Below are positions 47,067 through 59,010 of a stretch of DNA of 64,000 nucleotides, piece after piece; the first letter of the stretch is position 1; every line of letters starts with the position of its first letter. The position numbers were made by a program, and so were the translations under genes. The stretch lies in the NCBI GenBank assembly GCA_030248225.1, contig JASANE010019266.1, positions 62,001 through 126,000 of the forward strand. Direction: 5' to 3'. Below the pieces are notes generated by a model. It was not told where the DNA came from, made no database searches, and saw only the letters and a list, made by a program, of their open reading frames with translations. Origin of the DNA: Trileptium ribeirensis (Eukaryota > Nematoda > Enoplea > Enoplida > Thoracostomopsidae).

Positions 47067-48010
47067 TTGACTTTCCCGACCTCAATGACAATGGGTTCCA
47101 CGGTCATTGGGTCCTTCCTTGAAGCTAACCGGGGCCGCCCTTGTCATCCGTATCCAAGTGGAGGTAGCGACGGGTTCACGACCGATTGCGCCAATGAAGC
47201 GAGTATGATCGTTGGGGCTGAAAGTATTGCCCGGGGTTTGTCCATGTACGGGGATGTAGATGGCTTGGTGGCAAATAAAAACCGTTCATCGCATTGTGAG
47301 GGTCCCGTTGTGGCCCCCGTCGGTGAAGCGCGCAGCGACGTATCCCGTGCTGAGCTAAGTTGTTTCATGAACTGTGTAGTGGTATCAGCGTCTAGAATAA
47401 CGCTGAGTGTGTTCAATTGGTTGAATCGTGTGAATCAAGGGAGTCGGTTGAACTCCTACATGAACGAATTGGATCCAAAGCGAGCGTTGTGTACTATTTA
47501 AGCGAAGCGAAAGTGTCTAATCTAAGTTAGGGTACCCCACAGGAACACTATGATCCTGAGGATGAACCGGACGATGAGCTCGGGTATAGAGTAACTGTTG
47601 CCCCAGACGATCTCGATGATAACTACGATGAATGCAGCGACAGCGAAATCGACGAGGAGCGCCTACAGAGCGATGAAGAGTTTTGGGGCAACTGAGTGGA
47701 TCCTAATGCTGATTGGTATAGACTCGAGCCCACCCCTGATGCGAGAGAGTGGCACCGTGAAGGGGCGTGGGAAACGCGTCGCAACAATGAGCTACCGCAT
47801 GTACCATCCGACGACGGCGTTGATTTGAGCCTGGTAACAAGTCAGTTGTCTATCCGCTCTGAGGACGGAGATGGTACCAATAGTGAGGATGAATCGAGCG
47901 AGGCCACCGAAGAGAATAGCGATAATTATGAGCCGAGGGAACTGAGTGAGTTGAATCTGGTTCTCCTGCACAGTGATGATAGTGCGGGGGATGGTCCTAT
48001 GGAAAAGTAG
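47067..48010 (+). pseudogene. Unknown frames of the large element, acidic
   Basis: A 144-residue frame (47067-47501) is followed in shifting frames by a strongly acidic stretch. It includes YDPEDEPDDELGYRVTVAPD (about 47541-47600), a Ser/Asp/Glu-rich part and, in the 47696-48010 frame, EDGDGTNSEDESSEATEENS. Long acidic tracts suggest a disordered protein. No enzyme or nucleic-acid-binding motif is visible. It lies between the first frame and the better-preserved frames at 48.4 kb. Confidence 0.35.
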
Positions 48011-48410
48011 CCCCTAGGCGCCTGGGTAATTTAGGTGATTCCACCGACACTTTGTTCAGCATTTCTAGTGATATTTTGGGACCCGCCGAAGAGGTGAACT
48101 TGAGTTATGCCTTTGGGTAATTCGGGTAGCCTACGCCTAAAGTTAGGGACAGCCGAGGATGAATCCGTCGAGGGAGATCAAGTATGGCGCCGGGTAATTC
48201 GAAGGAATCTGTAAGCCTAATTAGCGAGCACTCAGACGCATGCTTGGTTCGAGGAAACCTACTTAACTTCGTGCGGGAAGCTAGTGACGAACCCATACAC
48301 CGACTGGACGAACAACTGCTGAATGTGTAGGGACTTTACCTTACCAACAATACCCCAATCGAACCTGGATAACGGACAATGAACAGAGTCGAATCATTGG
48401 AACGGACACA

Positions 48411-49647
48411 TTGTTCACCATCCCCAACGATCATGCCGAGACTTCCGGTTACCGATACGTTGAGTTAGCGGGAAATCCGACCCTTTACGTAGAGGAACGC
48501 CTTATACCAATTAACTTTAGAGCAGGTGAGATAAATGTCGACTTCGGACAGCCTGCGGTAGTGCAACAGCAAGCTCTCTTCCACCGGAGAGTAGTTCTCC
48601 CTATGGAACAACTGAACAATCTAAGCAGGCTTTTTGTTGTCCGCTTTGAGGGCAGTACCAATGCGGCTCTTCAACGAGATTCCGCTATCTTAAGCAGTAT
48701 CCTAGGTATTGTTTCTCCCATCGAGCACCGCGTAACCGGACTATACCTCGATCCAATAGCTCTTGCTTCGTTGGAACTTTTCATGGAACTGGTGGGCCAA
48801 TGCGTGAATGGCCACACGCTGCAGCAGGTCATGGAGAAGGAATTCGAGGTGGAGTTGAGAATGCACCCAATGCGCCGCGAATGTAAGAAAAGTCCGACAG
48901 TCACCGAACATCAGACCTTATTGTTATTTCGTCGGCCACCGTAGAAAATGGAATTACCAGGGTACTTTGAGTACCGCTTGTGCGTCTGTCCGTATCCATG
49001 GATAAATAATATCTAACCGGCGATATAACGTTGGTATCCAAACGCCCCGGATGCAGCGCCTCACCCGCGCAGTTAATATTGACGTACACGAAATGATGTG
49101 TGAAGCGCCCCATTTAATCGAATTTATTTTTAGAAACCAGGGTAGCGAGAGAGTCCCAATAAGTACTTTTGTTCAGCACGCGATGAGTGGCATGGAGTTT
49201 GTCGATGAATCCCATAGACGCGATCGATTAGTGCTGTTGTGCGCGCACCTTAGGCTACCGCAACGCCCTGCTAACGTTAATCTACTTCTGATTGAGTGTG
49301 GCATGACGATCGGCGAACAAATAGTAGTAGATTACTTAATTTCGGAACCGTACACGCTACAGCGTGATACCATCAGTAGCTCCGTTCAAGACCTGGACGA
49401 GCAGTTGGTCCTAGCCATGGTCGAATGTTTGAAGTCGCCCGATGAGACCCCATGAGTTGGATCCCAGGAGGACATCGCTGAAGGAAAAGAATTAGCCGAA
49501 GAGAATTCCGAACAACTAGACGGGAGAGCCACAAACGAAACCAACGGGGAAATTGTGAATGATGAAGGTGAGCCGAAACCTACTCAAAATGTGGCCCAAC
49601 TCTCCCCGCTTGGCCTCACTAACGGTCCCGGACACCCTACGGATATG
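48411..49647 (+). pseudogene. Unknown conserved-looking frames upstream of the envelope-like module
   Basis: Two frames (48411-48944, 177 residues; 49051-49455 plus continuation to a stop at 49648) have balanced, globular composition, for example GYRYVELAGNPTLYVEERLI and HRRDRLVLLCAHLRLPQRPA. The second ends in a Glu/Asn-rich tail. They look like a once-folded protein of about 400 residues with a frameshift near 48.95 kb. Position between the 5' repeat and the membrane protein would suit a structural (gag-like) role, but I cannot identify a capsid fold. Function unknown. Confidence 0.4.
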
Positions 49648-49650
49648 TGA

Positions 49651-51393
49651 AGAGTATGTAGGATCTTACTGTTACTTTGGCTCCCGGCACTTAGCCCCAC
49701 TCACGCTACACTCTCGCCATTCAGCGACACAATCTCGCGGTTAGGTGCTTTTGTAAACCGTCAAGTACGAGTTTTCATTGAACCGCAGGGTTTAGTGATT
49801 ACCTCCGAGCAGACGACGCACATGCCAGTGGTACTGCAGCTATCACTACGGGAGTGGAAACGCAAGTCTGACCCCTTTGTGAGCTATTTCTGTCTGCCCT
49901 ACGAAGCCAACTGGTCTTGCCGAGCCGATTGCTGCAGGAAGTCAAACTGTACAGAATACCCTTAGCTGCAGCTAACCCTAAGCGCTTTGGAACGCGAACT
50001 CGATGACGCGTATCATGGCGTATTGGATACTAAATATTACTAGCTACTGTTACATTCTTTTTGCGTAGCAAAAGAACAACTGTGCGATCTCACCAACAAC
50101 TATGCTTCACAAGCATAATGGCTGCCGCTGCAGGCGTCGTTTTCGGTTTTTTGGGTCTGGGAATGGCATTCGCAAATGGAGTTCACATCAAAAACGTAGG
50201 ACAGCAGGTAACCGTACTAGAAACGTTCATGCGCGAGACTAATGATGTCTCTTTTCGAAACATTAAGGCAATAAGGCAATTGACTAAGGCTAACGAGGAC
50301 ATAAACACATTCCTACATCACAGTATGCAGGAACTAGTTACAATGATAGAACAAGTTCGCTGTGCCGATCAGCAGCGAATTGCGCATGTGCACCACCAGT
50401 TGATCGATCACATCCTTCGAGCCAACATGCGCTCGTCGGTACAAACTATAATGGAGTCCATGCCAAACGGCGAACTATCCCCATCGTATTCGTCGTCGTT
50501 ATGTTACGCCAGTTATTCGCCATGGACCCACGCATTTCCAAGACTATCCTCATGCGAGAACCCAGCTTGACATATCAATTTGGTCGCGTTATGCCCATAA
50601 GTGTGGACTTAACAGCATTTTGCTTTGGATTCATTCTGTAATTACCATTGCCTAAATGCAGCGATGTCCGACCTTATTTTCGGATTTATAACACTGGCTG
50701 GAACGGTCGTACCACGCTGACACCGTTGAAATTGCCGCTTCCTCAATACGCCGCCCGATTGGGCCACATCCGCTTCGAATCATTGAACCTAGGACCGTGC
50801 AAGCAAAAATCCGGAATCGCTTTCTGTGAACCACACGCGCTGATAACCAACCACAGCACCAATTGTTTAGAATAGATACTTGTACCTGAGTCCATCAAGC
50901 ACACATATAGCAAGCGTTCGCTTATTGGCCCACTTGCTAACGATACCGCCGTGCACACAACAATTCAAGGTGTCCTAACTAGGACTAGTGAACTGAGGTA
51001 ATACTGGCCAATCGTTGTCAGCTCGCGCACGTAACTTTGGGCAAAACTATAAAGGTCCCGCCTAGCCGAATTTTATGGTTTCCGCACGGAAACTATACAC
51101 AGCTGGTTATGGGGTCAATCGTGCTCACTAGCATGTTGAAGCCCGAAAAAATTACAATTAAATTCGGACCAAACATCACCATTGACCGGCTTTCCGGTAT
51201 CAAATTAAGACCTCTGACTTGGGACTCGCTCGACAATGCCAAGGCAATCAATTTGCAGATAGCACAAATAGCCAAAGACCAACTACGTAGAGTGGTTAAT
51301 TTCCCTGCTATGGATAACACAGGATTCTCGCCCTATTTTATCATTACCATTACCGTTGGTATGGGTATTCTGATCTATGGTATGACCAAATGA
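49651..51393 (+). pseudogene. Envelope-like membrane glycoprotein module (broken)
   Basis: A hydrophobic leader (RILLLLWLPALSPTHA, 49660-49707) resembles a signal peptide. A cysteine-rich stretch (CRADCCRKSNC) comes next, then a Gly/Ala hydrophobic segment at 50118-50180, and about 100 residues of helix-forming sequence with regular hydrophobic spacing. More cysteines follow (50.65-50.87 kb), and finally a C-terminal membrane segment at 51334-51390 with only a few residues after it. This is the layout of class-I-type retroviral or baculovirus-F-like envelope proteins; the family link is inference from layout. It is broken into at least four frames, with stops including one directly before the leader. 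Unusually, it lies before protease-RT, not after integrase. Confidence 0.6.
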
Positions 51394-52546
51394 AAAGTCC
51401 CACCGAATTATGGGTATTATATTCCCGGTGGTTCCAATGCCGCGGGCGATTAATTAAATCCGATAGTAAGCCCAGGAAAACGATTCGATGGATCAAAGCG
51501 GAAAGGCGATTCCCGAGTGCCCCACCTGAGAAAAACGCCGTCACTGGCGTAGGTAGAACTTCGCCGACCGAGGTCACTGTTGCACCTTCGGGGACGACGC
51601 GTGTGTCCGCTGTGTCCAACCGTGCTCCGCGTCGCTCCAGCAGACTATTAACGTCACGTAACTTATCCGAGGAGGAACTTGTCTTCATCGAGGACGACGA
51701 ACTATTTGTTGCCCCCACTCGGGATCTGCGTCGTAAACCCCGTCAAGGTGTGTTGACCAGACAGCTAAACACCATGAATGCCGGCAATACTCCATTACTT
51801 ATCAATGTGACCATACTTGGCACCCCAGTTACGACTCTTGTCGACACCGGAGCCGATGTTTCGATCATTTCCCAAGCCCTAGCTGCTCGTCTGTGTTTGG
51901 TACCTCGGAACACAAGTTCCACCCGGATAGCATCAGCCACTCAATAAGAATTGACGATAAGCGGAGTAGTGAAGGCACCAATCACCATCGGATCGCTAAG
52001 CACACCATGCGACTTTTAAGTAAAACTACCGACACCCCGTATGAATGTATTCTGGGCACCGATTTCATGGCTTTACTACCATATGTAGCCATAAATTTCA
52101 AAGACCGTTGCTTGGATTTATCGAATAGGATCGAGAACTGCTCGGCGCCTTTTGCCGACCAGGGAGATTATCGAGCGCCATTCATCAACGTAGTGACTAG
52201 GAGATATACCCAAGTACAACCAAACGCGGAGCTGTTCATTAACGCGATTTCCGAGATCACTCAACCGCCCATTGGCCAAGCATTGTTTGTACCGGACCCC
52301 TTTATTAGGGACATTGCTATTGCTCACGGTCTGGTATTCACTGGCCAGCACACGATCCCAGTAGCAATGATAAATTTTGGAAACATACCTGTTACCATAC
52401 ATGCAGGCCAAACGATAGGGCATATTGAGATGCCGGACGACAACAAGGTCGAGCTCCTATACGATAGTAACAAGCGTCTGCTTCAGCTCGGACCTCCTCG
52501 CCACGTTAAGCAATGTAATAACATGGAGTTACACGAGACAATGTAG
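51394..52546 (+). pseudogene. Large element aspartic protease and flanking region
   Basis: An Arg/Ser-rich lead (APRRSSRLLTSRNLSEEELV) is followed by TLVDTGADVSIIS with the catalytic D-T-G at 51842-51850. A frame change follows near 51.9 kb. In the next frame CILGTDFMALLPYVAINFKD is the C-terminal hydrophobic ILG motif of retropepsins. IPVAMINFGNIPVTIHAGQT, found in many gypsy polyproteins between protease and RT, closes the region. The active site triad is intact; the frame is not. Confidence 0.85.
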
Positions 52547-53560
52547 TACAAGTTATAAAGGAGCAAAAGAAGGCGATCGATACCGAGCGGTCCATACAAG
52601 TATTGAGTAAAATTGACTTTGCACAAACGACCCTCGACCCTTACGAGCTCAAACAGCTGAAAACGACTATCTCTGAAAATGCAGGTATATTTAGTGTGCA
52701 TCCGTTTGATCTAGGTACGTGCGGTGTCCACCAGCATAGGATAGTCACCGGAGACGCAAAACCTATCAAACAGGTGCCCTATCGTCTCGCACATTTATTA
52801 CGAGAACCCTTGCGAGAGGAATTAAAGAATATGGTGGAGGCGGATCTTATAACACCATCCGACTCACCCTGGGGTTTCTCCATAGTTTACGTCACCAAAA
52901 GCGATGGCACCTTACGTCTGCGTGTCGACTTTCGCAAGATCAATGTAGTCGCTGAACTTATACCCGGTACCTCGTATAGATGACATACTGGGCTGTCTAA
53001 AGAACACAAAATTCATGTCCAGTTTTGATCTCAATAAAGGGTTCTAGCAATTAGAATTACATCTCGAAACTAAGGAGAAAACATCGCTTGTCACTGTCCA
53101 TGGCCAGTAAGAGTATAACGTTCTACCATTTGGTCTAAACTTTTCTCTAGGCGCCTTTCAAACGTGCATGTCAATTATTTTGAAAGGTTTAGAATGTGAG
53201 CGGTGCCTCATATACATAGACGTTATACTGGTTTTCTCACCCATATTTCAACAATATTTAGCGGACCTAATCACTGTATTTGATAGGTTCCGCAAAGCTA
53301 ATCTTAAATTGAAACCCTCTAAATGCCAATTTGGGCAGAAATAGTTACAATATCTCGGACACATCATTAGCTCAGAAGGAGTCAAACCAGATCATGAGAA
53401 AACAGCCGCAATCGATAATTACAAAACGTCCTGGGACTCTCAAACAATTACAGAGCTTCCTAGGACTTGTGGGTTACTACCACAAATTTATTCTACATTA
53501 TTCGGAGATTTGCGAGCCACTCAACGCTCTCCGTCGGAAGGATACCGATTTTAAGTGAAC
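52547..53560 (+). pseudogene. Large element reverse transcriptase (YIDV)
   Basis: The blocks are PIKQVPYRLAHLLREPLREE, DSPWGFSIVYVTKSDGTLRL, RVDFRKIN, then after stops SSFDLNKGF (motif A), LPFGLNFSLGAF (motif B), YIDVILVFS (motif C, 53213-53224), LKLKPSKCQFG and LQSFLGLVGYYHKFI. The order and words are Ty3/gypsy. The polymerase YxDD has Val in place of the second Asp. At least four stops or frame changes interrupt the domain, so it is inactive twice over. Confidence 0.92.
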
Positions 53561-54192
53561 ACTGCAATGCGAAGAAGCTTTCGGTAAATTACGTAAGGCC
53601 CTGGTCCAGGAACCGCTATTTGTTTACCCGGACTTTCCCAAGCCTTTCATACTCCAAACGGACACTTCTGGATATGCCTTAGGGGCCGCGCTTTCGCATA
53701 AGACCGATAAGGGGACATTGCCAATCGCCCACGCGAGCAAATCACTTGTGGCCTATTAACGTCGATATCCTGCCATACAAACTGAGGCCCTTGCCATCAG
53801 ATGGGGCGCTCTACATTTTAGGCACTACCTGCTCAGATATGAATTCCATGTCGAGACTGATCATAAGCCGCTTAAGGAACTATTTGAGAGACCACCGCGA
53901 AATTCGCGTTTAGCCCAATGGCGTAACAAATTGCAGATGGAATTCGGTGGTTTCAATATAGAATATCGACCAGGTAAGGCTAATTCCAATGCTGACGGAC
54001 TTTCCCGCTCCGACAAGACTGGAATTCTCCTATTCATTAGACGAAGCCGAATATGATGAACAGGACCATCTTCGAACAGTTGCTGTAGCTGTCAAAGGAC
54101 ACGATCGTGGCAGAGGCAAAGCTCCAGCTAGACCGTTACGGCGACTCCACACTGAAGAAGCTTGGAAACGACTTACGCGACAGCTCAAATGA
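53561..54192 (+). pseudogene. Large element RNase H
   Basis: FVYPDFPKPFILQTDTSGYA (catalytic Asp in the TDTS/CDAS motif) leads to LGAALSH, then HASKSLVAY, AIQTEALAIRWGALHFRHYL (catalytic Glu), FHVETDHKPLKELF (TDHKPL) and RPGKANSNADGLSRS (N.ADALSR). All are Ty3/gypsy RNase H signatures. An in-frame stop falls after LVAY. It follows the RT without a gap. Confidence 0.9.
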
Positions 54193-54640
54193 CTTCCCCC
54201 GGACGCCCCCGTTAGTTTGCCACTCGAGTATGTTTGGGAGCGCTTCTATCGTATGATCTGGCTATGATCCTTTGACCGCTCCAACACGTTTTATTTTCTG
54301 TGGAGACGTCGACGACCCGTGGCCTGAGGGAGTCGCACCACCGCGGAGAAGCTCGACTTCTCCAGAACAATCAGCCAAACCAACATCGGCACAAGAACCC
54401 TTTAGTGAATCAACCCCTGCCCTTCATCAGAACCCGATAAACCCGCTAGGCCCTCGCTGCCACAAGAACCCCCGACTGCTCGGACACCGCCCGCTCCTGG
54501 TGCGGCGAGCGAAAGCTCGACCCGTGCCACTGCTGGTATCCCTGAAATCGCTAGGCCACAAACACTACCTACAAATGCTAGGCAGAGGTATGGTGGCTTG
54601 CCAGAAGTGGAAGAGTTTGATTCACTAATCAGGGTGGCTT
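54193..54640 (+). pseudogene. Proline-rich spacer between RNase H and integrase
   Basis: The frames here are rich in Pro, Ser, Ala and Arg (GVAPPRRSSTSPEQSAKPTS). No domain is recognised. A spacer of ~150 residues between RNase H and integrase is longer than usual for Ty3/gypsy. Confidence 0.4.
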
Positions 54641-55975
54641 ATGGGTGCGGACTGCGAGTGCAATTACAACGTCCCGAACAGGTTTATGACACTGGGGAAC
54701 ACATATACTTACCGCATTTCCATCGATACGAGGGAAGGAACCTCCTCAATTACAAACCATACATTCAATGTAGGGATAAGCTCTTTGGTCCTATATGGTG
54801 GTATCTGTATACTCATCTGTCGCCAGCTGATGAGAAGGCAGCGATCGCTCTCAAGTTAGAATCCCATCATTACCGGTTCTGCCCTGACACCGCTATTTTA
54901 TATCAACATCATATCATGAAAAACGATCATAGACCTAAGCTATGTGTACTCAGACTGCTTATACGGTAAATGCTCAAGCATGAACCCGACACTTTACTTG
55001 GTGGACATCCAGGCAGAGATCATCTACTGAGCAAGTTCACACAATTCTATTACTGGGAGACCATGGGTAAGGACGTAGATGAGTATGTAAGGCGATATGT
55101 ACTCTGCCAGCGAGCACGCAGTTTACCGCAAAATGTCCGAGCCGCGCTCGGGGAAAATCCGTTGGCTAGTGCACCCATGCATCGCATGTTCGTTGATATA
55201 TTGGACACTCGGCTGTTGTCCCGAAATGGGAATAGGTATGTTATTGCCTTCATCAATCAGTTTACGAAGCTAGTCATTGCCGCTGCCTCGCCCGATCAGA
55301 CCGCCAGAAGTGTAGACATGGTCTTCGTTGAGGACGTGGTATGCCGTTATGGCGCACCCGAAGAATTTAGTCTCGGACAGAGGAGGATGTTTTGTTTCGT
55401 TTCAGAGGTAATGGAAGCCTTGTGCGCTAGGCTACACACGTTCAAACGAGAACCTCTGAGTTACAACCCGTAGGCGAACGGGGAGATCGAGCGTTTTAAC
55501 CGTACGTTATTTTATTCCTCCTCAGGGTAGCCCTACCTTAAAGTGACCTTACTACATGGGACGAAGTCCTACCCTACTGTATCATTTCCTACAACTCAGC
55601 CGTACACGCTTCCACGCGTTACCCACCATTCATGCTCATGCACGGATTCCAACCCCGATTACCGGGTGAAATCGAAACACAAATTGATTGGGGACACTAC
55701 CCTGGAGCAGAAGCTTACCGTGCAAATATACAACGGTGGTTAGCTACGATCAGGGATAGAGCCTACCGTTCAATGCAATCTGCTAGAGAATATAGGAAAC
55801 GCTATTACAATCGTAAAATCAAGGTCCCAGACTACCTAGTTAATGACTATGTGTGGGTCTACCGATACTATACTACACCAGGATTATCACGCAAATTACA
55901 AGGCAGGTGGTGTGGCCCGTATCAAATCACCAAAATAATGCTACCCTGTATCTGCGTCAAGCTCCCCGAATAACC
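54641..55975 (+). pseudogene. Large element integrase
   Basis: The zinc-binding N-terminus is seen as GGHPGRDHLLSKFTQFYYWE followed by YVLCQRA (H-H-C; the first C of the C-x2-C is replaced in YVLC). The core has FVDILDTRLLSRNGNRYVIA (first Asp). A region equivalent to F.SDQG.EF is corrupted to EEFSLGQRRMF, and ANGEIERFNRTL supplies the Glu. The distal part, in another frame, has STRYPPFMLMHGFQPRLPGE and a basic tail YRKRYYNRKIKVPDYLVNDY with KLQGRWCGPYQITKI, the C-terminal SH3-like domain. The second catalytic Asp is lost and frames are broken. Confidence 0.9.
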
Positions 55976-57440
55976 CAATACTATTGACCACGTAGTCCAC
56001 ATAAACCGCACGAAACCATGCTATCGACCACTAAGTGGCTTTCCCGATATGGCAGACCTACTGAAAGCCCTGCGTCCCGCTTATATCGAGGCCGCTTTAC
56101 GGGAACCTGGAGAAACTGTTCTCGCAGGCAAATATTTCGCTAGGGAGCTGAAGGCTGCTGATCCCGAGGCGGTCGATAGCTTGCGTCAGGAAATAGATGG
56201 CGCATCCGACGTAGCTAGTGTCGAGATTGGAGAGCCGAACTTAGAATACACGCAAGCTCAAGAAGACATACATCGCGCCGCTGTGGAACAATTAACCGTT
56301 CGAACCCAGCAGCAAGATCCATCAGGGGCTCCGCAACAAAACAGATTGCCCATTTGTGATCCCGATCGGACACCTGATACCGAATAACCAACCATCTCGC
56401 AAGAACTCGCTACTCAAGACCCCGCTGGGTTGCCTTACTGGTACTATCTCCCCTGAGTATGGACAACATACCTTCCCAGTTACCTTCCGAGAACACGAGC
56501 GAACCGTTCGAACTGAGGAACCAACAAGGCCTTCAACGGTGCAACGCCCAGTCAATGGTCGTTCTCTTCAACCATTCAACGTTAACGATTTAGGTCTTGT
56601 CGAATTGCTCGCCTTGAAGGACCCGGATGAGTCCTCGCCCCATACTCCCGAACAACCTGTATACTCGACTTTAGCAGATGAGTATGCCACGTCGCCGCTT
56701 ACGCCCGCCCATCGTCGCGCCGCCATCGCCACACAAACTTACCGTAGCTCGTACTCGCAGCGCTTAGTAACCGACCCGGACAAACCACAGGTACCATACA
56801 ATATATATCGTGAGCCTACGGTATCTTACGAGCGACGGTACCCTAAACCTCGTAGTGCATACTCCGCCCCACCTACACCGCTCCCACACACCGTTGATGC
56901 CATTTGTATTCGAAGCTACGTTAGAGGAATACGTCCGAGACGAATGGCTTACACCATATTCTACGCCCCCTAGGCCCCAGCCTGCACAGTAAGCCCCAGC
57001 GTATAGTCAGCCGCCTTTAGAAACCGCACCAATACGGGACACAGAACCCAGGCAACAAAGGGAACCAATTCAAGGCCAAAGACCGACCAGGGAACCTGTA
57101 TCGTTACTGGGGTCTGAGACCCCATCTCCCGAAACTGTTGATTCTCAGTCATCGCCACGCCAGTGGGTAGCTCCCGTCACATTATCACCCACAGCTGAAC
57201 AAGAACCAGGCGTCCCACACGTTCCATCCTTCAATCGATGGACCACCAGGAAACAACATCGATTAGCAAAATGAGCACTAGTACAGGAAGAAAGAGAACA
57301 TAGAAAAAGGGAAGCTGCCCGCGGCCGAGGAGAACTTCAGGATGCGACAGAATTAATGGAATACCTAACCGGACCTCCTGGTCGTCGTGACACTACGGAA
57401 GCGCAAGCAGTAGCTGATAAAATCGTAGGGGAGTTTATTT
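55976..57440 (+). pseudogene. Post-integrase Pro-rich frames
   Basis: A 112-residue helical, acidic frame (56049-56387, with KALRPAYIEAALREPGETVL) is followed by a frame rich in Pro, Thr, Arg and Tyr (56356-56973, e.g. YRSSYSQRLVTDPDKPQVPY), and then a Pro/Glu/Gln-rich part in another frame. No domain is recognised. There is no transmembrane segment, so this is not a second envelope gene. It is probably a disordered structural or linker protein fused to, or following, integrase. Confidence 0.4.
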
Positions 57441-57445
57441 AGAGT

Positions 57446-58580
57446 TTGTCTAGGAAACGCGAAACGAGTGGGCGAGACGTGAGTAACCAGTGCCGACCTT
57501 CCGAATTTTCGGGAGGCGGTCGATCGAAACAATCACGAACACGAGCCGCTCCAACGGCTAATGACACAATAACGACTATTGGCGAATCAACCGAGGGCAC
57601 CTCTATTCGGAGGAGGGAAAGAGCGCCGCCGCGCAGCGCACCCTTCGCTCTCCGAGGGACTCTAACTCGACCAGTACGCACAAAACCACATGCACGAATC
57701 CCAACCAGAACTCAGCCACATGTTAGTTGGGAAGATCTGGACGACGAAATTCCAGCTCGACAAACTGTTCCTCTCGCTCAACCGACACGAGTTATTTATC
57801 GCGTTATGTTGATTAATCCCCCAGCTGTTAGTGCCCGCGCCCTGCACGGTATGTTCGAACCTTTTAGGGACATATTTGACGAACAGGATATCGAGGACAC
57901 GTTAGCGGCACATCCTGACTTGGAACCGGACCAGGACGACGGACGACGACAACTACGACACGAAGATCTCGGATTGGAGGTAGCCGACCTCCTAGACAGA
58001 TGCCTCGCGGGAGACGGCTGTAATGCTTATGTCACTCCAAACATCTCTCCCGAAAGCCCGAGCTCCCGCCCCCAAACTTCCTTCAAGAACCGCCACTAAT
58101 GGCCACGCATATAATTGCAGGAATTATCGGATCAAAGAATCAACAACATAGAACAACTCCCGCCACCTCGTGTGCCGTATTATACCATCAACTATGGCTC
58201 CCCGATTGAAACGTTCCTGTCCAAAGGCACGCGATCGCCAGAACTATCAAACATGGCTCCGTTGGGCACACGATAAAACAATACCCGATAGAATATACTT
58301 CACCGCAGCAAGGATACCAGCTCCTCGTCACCTACCTATTCGACGAGGAGCAAGCGAGACTGGATATATCCGATCTGAGAATGGGAGCTCGAGACATCAA
58401 AGCCATCTCCCGAAGGAACAAGCAAAAATTCCTCGACCCCGAAACAACGGAGCGCCTCCGCCCAGTTCTCCCGCACCTCATGCGGACGGTGCTGCTCAAA
58501 AAATTTTAAATACCTCAATTCCAAAACGCCTTGCTGGCCACGGGCTATACCCAATTACTTGAGGCAAACCGCTCAGATTC
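57446..58580 (+). pseudogene. Basic then acidic unknown frames before the SGNH-like module
   Basis: The 217-residue frame from 57446 begins Arg/Ser/Thr-rich (SKQSRTRAAPTAN, RRRERAPPRSAPFALR) and becomes acidic and ordered: RVIYRVMLINPPAVSARALH, then FEPFRDIFDEQDIEDTLAAH and LGLEVADLLDRCLAGDGCNA. In a later frame (58321 onward) EEQARLDISDLRMGARDIKA and PETTERLRPVLPHLMRTVLL continue the helical character. It seems to lead into the SGNH-like region as one broken protein. Function unknown. Confidence 0.4.
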
Positions 58581-58639
58581 GTTCTGAGGAATTGAACCGT
58601 GACCAGAGGACATTACGTTCGGCAGACGACCGCGATCAT

Positions 58640-59010
58640 GCCATAATGTGAGGGACCGTTTGCTAGAGGAAGTTAGAACCTTCCTCTGTCATGGCGTCGC
58701 CACATGGCCGACGGTACTTATCCTAAGTGATTCGCTGGCGCCACTGCTGGTCAATATGGCCGCGTCAGGGGCCACTATGCAGTTTTTGATGCTTGTGTTG
58801 CGACGCCCCAAACGAAGACTATTATGATTCTTGGTGGATATAAGGCCGCATTGCGATCTAAACCGCATGAGGGTCGCCTCTTGGAAACGCCCAGCAAGTT
58901 TATGCGACGCGTGCGCCGTTACATCTGTTCCTTTCTATTGACCGACGGAGAGAGGGCGATTATTGCGCTACCCCATCATATTGGGACGTCTGACCGAACG
59001 ACGTAACTGC
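58640..59010 (+). pseudogene. SGNH (GDSL-type) hydrolase-like module
   Basis: In one frame TWPTVLILSDSLAPLLVNMA resembles block I of SGNH hydrolases (hydrophobic strand then GDS; here SDS). After a frame change YAVFDACVATPQTKTIMILG and GYKAALRSKPHEGRLLETPS resemble the strand-GGxN block III, though the Asn position reads Tyr or Lys. FMRRVRRYICSFLLTDGERA then IIALPHHIG fit the following helix and strand. Esterases of this fold are known in ORF1 of some CR1/L2-type LINEs and in other giant retroelements; finding one at the 3' end of a gypsy element would be unusual. The assignment rests on pattern and spacing only, and the catalytic D-x-x-H block was not located. Confidence 0.4.
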
